A stretch of DNA of 36,358 nt from positions 1-36,358 of the forward strand of contig JALSOR010000080.1 of NCBI GenBank assembly GCA_026986415.1, in the 5' to 3' direction. Source of the stretch: Acidilobaceae archaeon. GTDB lineage: Archaea; Thermoproteota; Thermoprotei_A; Sulfolobales; Acidilobaceae. Below, piece after piece: positions 30,710 to 36,358 of the stretch. The stretch's first letter is position 1, and each line of letters begins with the position of its first letter. The notes under the pieces are model-generated. The model had not been told where the DNA came from. It ran no database searches and worked only from the letters and a program-made list of their open reading frames with translations. A program made the translations under genes and the position numbers.

Positions 30710-32587
30710 CTAGCCTGTCATGCCAAGCCTGGTCCTCACCAGTTTCAGGGCGTACTCCGCGTCGCGCACGGCAAAGCCTAAGCCTAGCCTTTCAAGCGTT
30801 TCCGGAAGTGGCACCCCCGTCTCGGGATCCCAGCCTCTAATCCTATAGTATTCTCTTACCGCCTCTCGCAGGTCGTCCCAGTCTAGGAATGCCCTGACAC
30901 CCCTGAGCGGGCCCTCGGGTATGGGCTCCATCCAGCGCGGCGGGACCGTATCGTCTAGTGGGGGAGTAACATGGTCTATAATGTCGTGGAGCCTGGCGAG
31001 TATCTCCGCCCGTCTCGGGGCTTGGAGCAGCTCCTCAATCCCGGCATTAATACCGGTGTAGGCGGAGAAGAATTCTTGGACAGCGCTCAGCGGGTATGAG
31101 ACGAACCTGCAGATACCCATAGTGTCGAAGAGGGCGTCCTTATCCCTGTTCCTAGCAAGACTCTCAACCCTCTCCTTGGCAGGCCCCGCAATAGGGGGCT
31201 CGTGCGGGCTTGGCCATCCCCTCAAGTGGCTAGCCCCGACATCTGCAGTTGCATAGCTGACACCTAGAGCCCTCCTACCTCTAGGATCCCAGGCTGGAGC
31301 CTCGAGGCCTTTAACGTGGACAGCCTGCTCTCTGCCCACGCCTAGTATTTCTGCCGCTCTCTTCACACCTTCAGCAAGTATTGCGCCGACACCCCTTCTC
31401 TCGGCGATCATGTTTATGAGCGTCTCTACAGCCTCCGCGTCCCCGAAGCCCTCAGCTTTCAGGCCGAACGTTGACGGGTCGACAAGGCCTTTCTCCACGA
31501 GCTCCAGGAACCAAGCTATAACGTTGCCCGTACTGATACTGTCGAGGCCTAGCTCGTCAACTAGCACGTTGAAGTAAAGGACCGGTTCGATCTTGAAAAC
31601 GCCCGGGGCCGCGCCAAGCATCCCCAGGTTCTCGTATTCCGGTTTCACATTGTAACTCCCACCCTTATACTTGAAACTGACGAACCTGGCGCACTTCACC
31701 GGGCAGCTCTTGCCGTGGATATACCATGGGGCTTCAACCTCATACTTTTTCACCTCATCCCCGGAGAGGCGGGCTGCGAGCTCCCCCGGTATCCAGGGCC
31801 TGGTGAAGTTGAAGGAGGGGCTCATGCTGGCCGCAGCGCTAAACTCGAGCGCGTTGGTAGTGCCGTACTCGCGTATCTCCCCGTACGTGGGGCTTTCACT
31901 GAAATGGCGATACCAGTAGTCCCGAAGTATTCTGAGCCTCTCCTCATCCTTTACGGGTAGCTTGCCCGACCCGTAGACGGCGACGGCTTTGAGCTTCTTG
32001 GACCCCATTACGGCTCCCAGCCCTCCCCTGCCAGCGGCGCGGTACACGTCGAAGGCGATGTGGGAGATCCTAACCAGTCTCTCGCCTGCCGGGCCTATGG
32101 CTGCCACGCTAGCCTCCTGCCTGGTCATGCTCCGCACGGCGTTTGTCGCTTCTGAGACCCTGAGACCCCAAAGCTTGGAGGCGTCCAGTATTTCTACGCG
32201 GTCGTTCTCGATATAGAGCACGCCGGGATCGTCCAGGACACCCTCAATAATAAGGGCAGCATAACCCGCCCTCCTGAGGAGCGGCCCGAAGAAATCGCCA
32301 GCATGACTATCATGCAGGAGCCTTGTAAGAGGACTCTTAGAAACAACACTAACCTTGCTCGCACCGGGAGCTACAGCGTTCAGAAGGCCGCTGCTAAACA
32401 CCAGCTTATTCCCAGGCCCTAACGGGTCTGTCCCGGGGGGTATGTGCTTCCACGCCAGGTAATAGCCGAGGCTTTTACCTCCAAGGAACATGCCACACAC
32501 GTCCTCGTCCAGAACCTCGACCCTGTGCCTACCGCTCGTCAGGTTCACGGTTAGGACTCGGCAGTATTCTCCGGGGAGTCTGATCAC
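30710..32587 (-). CDS. Aldehyde:ferredoxin oxidoreductase (tungstopterin AOR family)
   Basis: This enzyme of about 625 residues would oxidise aldehydes to acids with ferredoxin as acceptor, using a tungsten bis-pterin and usually one [4Fe-4S] cluster. Family segments are LTVNLTSGRHRVE, GGKSLGYYL, HAGDFFGPLLRRAGYAALIIEG, AAGRGGLGAVMGSKKLKAV, KPEYENLGMLG, GLDSISTGNVIAWFLEL and YATADVGASHLRGWP. The cluster motif is incomplete: HGKSCPVKCARF keeps the second and third cysteines of CxxCxxxC but has glycine for the first. The fourth is present in DTMGICRF. The track start is TTG 32602; I prefer GTG 32587 (MIRLPGEYCRVLTVNL), which has GGTGGTG upstream. The substrate is unknown; AOR, FOR, GAPOR and WOR subgroups cannot be separated by eye. 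Confidence 0.92.
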   Translation of the reverse strand: MIRLPGEYCRVLTVNLTSGRHRVEVLDEDVCGMFLGGKSLGYYLAWKHIPPGTDPLGPGNKLVFSSGLLNAVAPGASKVSVVSKSPLTRLLHDSHAGDFFGPLLRRAGYAALIIEGVLDDPGVLYIENDRVEILDASKLWGLRVSEATNAVRSMTRQEASVAAIGPAGERLVRISHIAFDVYRAAGRGGLGAVMGSKKLKAVAVYGSGKLPVKDEERLRILRDYWYRHFSESPTYGEIREYGTTNALEFSAAASMSPSFNFTRPWIPGELAARLSGDEVKKYEVEAPWYIHGKSCPVKCARFVSFKYKGGSYNVKPEYENLGMLGAAPGVFKIEPVLYFNVLVDELGLDSISTGNVIAWFLELVEKGLVDPSTFGLKAEGFGDAEAVETLINMIAERRGVGAILAEGVKRAAEILGVGREQAVHVKGLEAPAWDPRGRRALGVSYATADVGASHLRGWPSPHEPPIAGPAKERVESLARNRDKDALFDTMGICRFVSYPLSAVQEFFSAYTGINAGIEELLQAPRRAEILARLHDIIDHVTPPLDDTVPPRWMEPIPEGPLRGVRAFLDWDDLREAVREYYRIRGWDPETGVPLPETLERLGLGFAVRDAEYALKLVRTRLGMTG

Positions 32588-32719
32588 TGCTCGCACCACC
32601 AAATACTAGTATACTATGGGCCCTCACAGGTTGATAGCCGTTATTTAGGGCTGGGACGAGCAGGGTTAGACCTATACTGTGCTGTTAAGCAATTCTTAGT
32701 ATAGGGGCGATGACGTGCT

Positions 32720-32812
32720 GTTACACGGCCGTGAGCAGAGCCCACCCTCAGGGTCACGACCCTGGAGGGGAGGGCGGTGGTGAACCGTGTTTCAGCGCGG
32801 AGCCCCCGCGGA
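32720..32812 (+). ncRNA. Candidate independent structured RNA
   Basis: The 218-bp gap between AOR and the next gene holds dense secondary structure. GCCC-A-CCCT-CAGGGT closes over a CACG loop with ACCCTG-G-AGGG-GA-GGGC (32740-32775). ACACGG (32723-32728) pairs with CCGTGT (32785-32790) around it, or alternatively forms the palindrome CACGGCCGTG. CGCGG-AGCCC-CCGCG (32796-32810) follows. A TATA-like TTAGTATAGG (32696-32705) lies about 25 bp before the first stem, on the plus strand, opposite to both neighbours. It carries no tRNA, 5S or SRP signature that I recognise. The other strand could instead be a 3' region of the membrane-protein gene. Confidence 0.45.
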
Positions 32813-32820
32813 ATAGCTGT

Positions 32821-33579
32821 TTAGAGGTATGCGAGTGCAAGCTTGTATATGAGTGGGCCTGAGCCGGCGATAATAGCCGCGCCGGGCGTCGTCTTCATGG
32901 TCCTCTTTAGACCTGTGATTGTTAGTGCTGTGCCTAGTAATAGTAGTATTAATCCTACGGGGGATCCGGTGGCTGCTAGGAGGCTTTTCAGGCTCAGCCT
33001 GCCTGTCGCTTCTAGGAGGACTATGCGTAGACCGTATGGTAGGAGGCTGCTCGCTCTTACGGCGAAAACGTCGTAGAGGGGTCTCTCGCGAGGGAATGGT
33101 GCTAGTAGTATTAGGATTATTATTGCGTCTAGGAATGCTGCTATTACGGGGAATATGAAGCTGTATACCGCGGCTCTTAGCGGTGCTGTCATTATACCGG
33201 TAATGTTGAGGCTCGCAGCATTACGAATAAACTCTATTAATAATATTATGATAAAAGTTAATATTGATGTCCCTATCCAGCTGGCAAAATATACAACCGC
33301 GACACCATAAAGCCCATACCTAGCGAGAAGCCTCCTCAAACGGCTATAATACCTTAAAGGGTTAACCAGGGCCCTTACAGGGTCAAGCATGCTCCCCAGG
33401 AAGCTCAGCCTCTCGCCGACCCTGCCGGGAATCCTCCTAAGCCTTGCCCCCGGCAATCCATCCACCACGCAAAATGGGCAGTGCCAGCCCAAAATAAAAA
33501 CAATATAATTCCAGCTAGGAAAAAGGCTCCGGGCAACACGCATAGGGGAGGGCCCCTCAACGCTTTGGCCCCCGGCCAT
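32821..33579 (-). CDS. Membrane protein, possibly Yip1-like
   Basis: The clear part of this protein begins at MLDPVRALVNPLRYYSRLRRLL and then has five or so membrane segments (GVAVVYFASWIGTSILTFIIILLIEF, AAVYSFIFPVIAAFLDAIIILILLAPF, VGLILLLLGTALTITGL, AAIIAGSGPLIYKLALAYL). The PVR-x-F-like entry helix followed by four or five hydrophobic helices resembles Yip1-domain membrane proteins, but weakly. The start is uncertain: ATG 33579 (track), ATG 33543 with GAGGGG upstream, or ATG 33390 with GGGGAGC. The N-terminal extra region contains a CPFC pair. If the TATA inside the nearby palindrome is used on this strand, 33579 would lie upstream of the transcript start. Confidence 0.62.
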   Translation of the reverse strand: MAGGQSVEGPSPMRVARSLFPSWNYIVFILGWHCPFCVVDGLPGARLRRIPGRVGERLSFLGSMLDPVRALVNPLRYYSRLRRLLARYGLYGVAVVYFASWIGTSILTFIIILLIEFIRNAASLNITGIMTAPLRAAVYSFIFPVIAAFLDAIIILILLAPFPRERPLYDVFAVRASSLLPYGLRIVLLEATGRLSLKSLLAATGSPVGLILLLLGTALTITGLKRTMKTTPGAAIIAGSGPLIYKLALAYL

Positions 33580-33580
33580 C

Positions 33581-33602
33581 GCACCCCCTATAAGGGGGGT
33601 GC
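33581..33602. promoter_or_regulatory. GC-rich palindrome enclosing TATAA
   Basis: GCACCCCC and GGGGGTGC flank TATAAG as an inverted repeat with 8-base arms. It lies at the 5' end of the membrane-protein ORF and in the 144-bp gap before the ASCH gene. It could be an operator sitting on a TATA box, usable on either strand. The remainder of the gap (33603-33723) shows no gene. Confidence 0.45.
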
Positions 33603-33723
33603 TAGAGCCAGCCCCTCACACATTTTTAGGGAGGGGAGGTCCTATCAGAGGGGCCCACTCCCGAGCATAATAGACTATGGCTTCCCCAGCCTATAACGGT
33701 TGGCTCGGAAGACCAATGCTTGA

Positions 33724-34371
33724 ATGGTGGCCGGGAGGTTGAGGGTTCGAAGACAGTTCCTCGGGAGACACATAATGTTGAAGAAGAAGTATGGGGACAT
33801 GCTGCTCTCGGGTAAGAAGACAACAACTATACGTGTAGGCATAGTGAAGCCCAGGTACGATACGCTGATAGTCCATAGCGGGGGGAGACCGATAGCCATA
33901 GTTAGAATAGAGGATGTCACGGTCAAGAGAGTATCCGAGCTCACAGACGAGGATGCGAGGAGGGACGGGTTCCCGGATAGGAGCACGCTGATAGAGGCTC
34001 TCCGGAAAATGTATGGAAGGATAGGCGGCGACGAGCCGGTCACGATTATACGCTTCAAACTAGTAAAAAGGCTCGACAATCTTGACAGCGACGATCCCTA
34101 CATGGGGTTAACACCAGCAGAGATCGCCAGGATAAGCCTCCGATACTTGAACGATAAGCTGTCAGACGAGGAGAAGCGCATACTCAGAGACCTTACAGTC
34201 ACAGGCAGTATAAGGGGGACAGCGCAGAGGCTCTACGGGGATCCCACCAGGAGGAGTAAGATACGTGCAACGCTGAGACGCGCGTTAAAACTACTATTAC
34301 AGGAGGGTATCCTGAGCGTTAAACGGCACCCGGACACGAGAATAGAGAGTGGAGGGGGAGACAGCGCATAA
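33724..34371 (+). CDS. ASCH-domain protein with C-terminal helical domain
   Basis: Residues about 10-115 match the ASCH (PUA-like) fold: RQFLGRHIMLKKKYGDMLLSGKKTTTIRVG, then HSGGRPIAIVRIEDVTVKRVSELTDEDARRDGF and EPVTIIRFKLV. ASCH proteins are thought to bind RNA or modified nucleotides. The C-terminal 90 residues (TPAEIARISLRYLNDKLSDEEKRILRDLTVTGSIRGTAQRLYG, then SKIRATLRRALKLLLQEGILSVKR) look like a helix-turn-helix. The start is uncertain: ATG 33724, GTG 33727, or ATG 33775, which has GGGAGA upstream but would trim the conserved RQFLGRH. It precedes the transporter by 57 bp on the same strand and may belong to the same transcript. Confidence 0.78.
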   Translation: MVAGRLRVRRQFLGRHIMLKKKYGDMLLSGKKTTTIRVGIVKPRYDTLIVHSGGRPIAIVRIEDVTVKRVSELTDEDARRDGFPDRSTLIEALRKMYGRIGGDEPVTIIRFKLVKRLDNLDSDDPYMGLTPAEIARISLRYLNDKLSDEEKRILRDLTVTGSIRGTAQRLYGDPTRRSKIRATLRRALKLLLQEGILSVKRHPDTRIESGGGDSA

Positions 34372-34428
34372 TTAGAAATATAGGCTTCCAGCCCCAACAG
34401 GAGCCTAACATCTCGGAGGCGCAAGGGA

Positions 34429-35181
34429 ATGGCAGAGCCAGTTTACAGTGAGGAGTACCAGCCCGACAGGAGGCTACTACCATTAATAACATTGATAGTG
34501 CTCTTCGTGGTGAGCCTTACAGCGTCCAACTTCCTCGCGAGCAAGATATTCTCTGTACGCATCTACCGTTTCACAATAGTTGCCCCAGCGGCTGTAGCAG
34601 CGTATGCCCTCACGTTCACTTTCACCGATATTATAGGGGAGGTCTACGGGAAGAAGATGGCCAACCTCGCTGTCAGGCTCGGCTTTATAAGCCAGCTTCT
34701 CGTGCTGGCATACATCTGGATAGCCCTCAAGCTCCCCATATGGCAGCGCAGCCCGGTCAGCGAGGAAACATACAGGAGCGTCATATACAGTAGTAACGCG
34801 ATAATTATTGCAAGCCTAACCGCATACCTGGTCAGCCAGCACCACGACGTCTGGGCGTTCCACCTGTGGAAGAGGCTTACACGGGGCAAGTGGCTCTGGC
34901 TCAGGAACAATGCCAGCACGATCGTGAGCCAGTTCCTGGACACTGTGATATTCATAACTCTCGCGTTCCACTTCCTCCCAGCATTGATGGGCGGGAACCC
35001 GCTCCCGCTGAGAGTAGTCTCCAGCATAATAATTGGGCAGTATATTGTGAAAGTCCTGATAGCCCTTGCTGACACTCCCCTAGTCTATGCTGGAGTCTTC
35101 CTTATAAACAAGTACATAGCGGCAATACCGAAGCTCCAGCTCATGGGAGCAATAGATGCTGGGAGGCCTGGCAGGTCTTGA
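34429..35181 (+). CDS. Queuosine/archaeosine precursor transporter (VUT/YhhQ family)
   Basis: The 250-residue membrane protein has the vitamin-uptake-like (YhhQ, DUF165) pattern: SLTASNFLASKIFSV in the first helix, ALTFTFTDIIGEVYGKKMA, then AYLVSQHHDVWAFHLWKRLTRGKWLWLRNNASTIVSQFLDTVIFITLAF and a final VLIALADTPLVYAGVFLINK. About six membrane segments are seen. E. coli YhhQ imports the deazaguanines preQ0 and preQ1; an archaeal homologue should supply preQ0 for archaeosine in tRNA. The next gene, radical SAM, starts inside its stop (TTGA overlap), and an ArcS-like gene follows, which supports this substrate. The ATG is preceded by CGGAGGCGCAAGGGA. Confidence 0.9.
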   Translation: MAEPVYSEEYQPDRRLLPLITLIVLFVVSLTASNFLASKIFSVRIYRFTIVAPAAVAAYALTFTFTDIIGEVYGKKMANLAVRLGFISQLLVLAYIWIALKLPIWQRSPVSEETYRSVIYSSNAIIIASLTAYLVSQHHDVWAFHLWKRLTRGKWLWLRNNASTIVSQFLDTVIFITLAFHFLPALMGGNPLPLRVVSSIIIGQYIVKVLIALADTPLVYAGVFLINKYIAAIPKLQLMGAIDAGRPGRS

Positions 35182-35930
35182 TCGGCGTTTTCCCCGAGAA
35201 CGACAGGCTCGGCAGGAGGCTAGTAGTAATACTTAGAGGGTTTCCCTGCGCGTGGGGGAAGTGTACTTTCTGTCCGTTCGCCGTGGAACAGAGCCTCCAT
35301 ACTAGGCATGTAATAGAGGATAACAGGAAGATAATCGGGAAAGCCGTCCAGCTCGCCGAGGAGGGGGGCTATGAGAGGGTGGCCGTGTTCAACGGGGGGA
35401 GCTTCCACGAGCTCCCATATGATAGCGTGGAGAAGCTTAGGCCCCTGGCTAGGGGGAGAATATTCGAAGTCGAAGAGAGGAGCGAGTACGTGACGCTCGA
35501 CATGCTCGAGACCCTAATAGGATACTACAGGCCCCAACGCCTTATCGTGAGGGTCGGATTTGAGACTGCCAATGAGAGGATCCGGGAAGAGGTTCTCCGG
35601 AAAGGCATGCCGGACAGTGAGATGCTCAGGCTTAGCAGGCTCCGTCTAGAGGCCCGGGAGAGGGGGCTCCCCGTCGAGATATGGACCTACCTATTGTTCG
35701 GCATGGAGGGTATACCCGAGGATAGCGTGTATGAGAGCCTGAGAGTATTCAAGAAACTGTTCGACGGGGTTATAGCGGTCCGCTACCACCGCTATCTCCC
35801 CAGGCATCCGAGACCTGTGCCCGTGTCGGGGGACCTGGCAAGGTTCCTCGAGGAGAACGCTGATCTTGTAGACTGGGGTGGTGAGGACCAGTGGGTTATA
35901 GGGGGGAGAAAGGGGTCTGCCCCAGAATAG
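35178..35930 (+). CDS. Radical SAM protein, probable RaSEA (archaeosine formation)
   Basis: The 250-residue protein starts VVILRGFPCAWGKCTFCPFAVEQ, with a cluster motif spaced C-x4-C-x2-C rather than the canonical C-x3-C-x2-C. Other radical-SAM strands are ERVAVFNGGSFHELP, RLIVRVGFETANERIREEVLRKGM and VEIWTYLLFGMEGIPEDS. RaSEA works with ArcS: ArcS attaches lysine to preQ0 in tRNA position 15, and RaSEA cleaves the lysine adduct to give archaeosine. Family assignment rests on the TIGR01210-like look and on the neighbours, so it is partly inference. The TTG start overlaps the transporter stop, and its own 3' end overlaps the ArcS-like gene by 40 bp. Confidence 0.78.
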   Translation: MIGVFPENDRLGRRLVVILRGFPCAWGKCTFCPFAVEQSLHTRHVIEDNRKIIGKAVQLAEEGGYERVAVFNGGSFHELPYDSVEKLRPLARGRIFEVEERSEYVTLDMLETLIGYYRPQRLIVRVGFETANERIREEVLRKGMPDSEMLRLSRLRLEARERGLPVEIWTYLLFGMEGIPEDSVYESLRVFKKLFDGVIAVRYHRYLPRHPRPVPVSGDLARFLEENADLVDWGGEDQWVIGGRKGSAPE

Positions 35931-36358
35931 TCTGGGATGGCAGCGAGCTAGACTGGGTGGACCCTAAGGGTAGGAGGCTCTACCTTAGAGGGGTTGGCTG
36001 GGACTTCCTGGCAGAGTGGCCTTTCACGGAAGCACACAAACGCCTGCTAAGAGAGTACCGGCCCCAGAAACGGTACCGCCTAGGCCTGTTCATACCCTGC
36101 GCCTACGGGAAGCCCTACAGTCAGAGCTACATCCACTACCTGATAAGGAAGGCCATCGCAGACTACATCCGGAAGGGTGAGGTCCACGAGATAATACTTA
36201 CCAACGCGGGGGTTGTGCCGCGCGAGCTCGATGAGTACTGGCCATATACTGCGTACGATTGGAACCCGCTAATGGAGACCCCGGAAGTGAAGGACTGTTA
36301 CAGGAAGGTTTTGGAAGAGCGTATCATAGACTATCTGAGAAGGTTCGGGGACTACTAT
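35891..36358 (+). CDS. ArcS-like archaeosine synthase core (continues past right edge)
   Basis: This frame is open to the window edge and absent from the ORF track. A stop at 35882-35884 makes GTG 35891 the only possible upstream start, with GGTGGTGAGGA before it. The 156 visible codons include LGLFIPCAYGKPYSQSYIHY, which fits the ArcS signature PC-x3-KPY-x2-S-x2-H, and HEIILTNAGVVPRELDEYWPYTAYDWNP, matching the VPREL...YD region of ArcS/TGT-like domains. ArcS adds lysine to preQ0 already inserted in tRNA. The protein begins almost directly with this catalytic domain, so the long N-terminal TGT-like domain of euryarchaeal ArcS is missing: a compact form. Any C-terminal PUA domain would lie beyond the window. 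Confidence 0.82.
   Translation, partial: MGYRGEKGVCPRIVWDGSELDWVDPKGRRLYLRGVGWDFLAEWPFTEAHKRLLREYRPQKRYRLGLFIPCAYGKPYSQSYIHYLIRKAIADYIRKGEVHEIILTNAGVVPRELDEYWPYTAYDWNPLMETPEVKDCYRKVLEERIIDYLRRFGDYY

Noticed and set aside
1-36358. CRISPR array, insertion sequence or prophage
   Set aside because: No regularly spaced repeats, transposase, integrase or phage structural gene is visible in any frame I read.

Overview
The window reads as chromosomal DNA of a hyperthermophilic crenarchaeon, most likely of the order Desulfurococcales; a Pyrodictiaceae-like organism is my guess, and I could not search to confirm it. The evidence is a GC-rich backbone with AT-rich promoters, frequent GTG and TTG starts, GGAGGTG-type ribosome binding sites mixed with probably leaderless genes, and heavy use of AGG/AGA and ATA codons. 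Archaeal genes include Alba, RadA, deoxyhypusine synthase, a tRNA-splicing endonuclease-like subunit, archaeal type IV pilus parts, an editing-only threonyl-tRNA synthetase (crenarchaeal style) and a tungsten aldehyde:ferredoxin oxidoreductase. Gene density is high, with short intergenic gaps and many 4-bp or tail-to-tail overlaps. I saw no rRNA, tRNA, CRISPR array, transposase or phage gene.

Layout. 1-2465 (minus): deoC, a dihydropteroate-synthase-like gene and the 5' end of mevalonate kinase, which the ORF track missed. 2660-3800: Alba and a SPOUT-type methyltransferase, divergent from a shared promoter. 3797-6191 (minus): threonine deaminase with its imine-clearing partner RidA, then two small envelope or helical proteins. 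6290-10166: a splicing-endonuclease-like subunit converging on a three-gene type IV pilus operon (pilin, ATPase, platform). 10364-11847: deoxyhypusine synthase overlapped by a DUF429 gene. 11919-13779: an unknown crenarchaeal protein divergent from an AbrB-PhoU regulator. 13950-17640 (minus): TldD, TldE and a histone-deacetylase-fold enzyme. 17840-21026: a metal ABC importer with a NikR-like ribbon-helix-helix regulator and a divergent binding-protein gene. 21305-23135: a Cys4 protein and an acidic-tailed membrane protein, both preceded by repeat- or hairpin-rich gaps. 23311-27103: acyl-CoA dehydrogenase behind a likely operator, an Asn-rich surface protein and a cation/proton antiporter. 27218-30584: a hypothetical gene, radA, editing ThrRS and two zinc ribbons antisense to the ThrRS tail. 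30710-33579: AOR, a structured-RNA candidate and a membrane protein. 33724-36358 (plus): an ASCH-domain protein, a preQ0-type transporter, a radical SAM protein and the start of an ArcS-like archaeosine synthase.

The most interesting unit is the right-hand end. Transporter, radical SAM enzyme and ArcS core are translationally coupled and look like a compact import-and-finish module for the tRNA nucleoside archaeosine. Other strong leads are three hairpin-rich noncoding stretches, the repeated TATGCAC boxes between the divergent metal-transport promoters, an inverted repeat on the acyl-CoA dehydrogenase promoter, and an AOR that lacks one of the usual four cluster cysteines. Several starts in the ORF track are too long; I reset them using ribosome binding sites, TATA spacing and family length.
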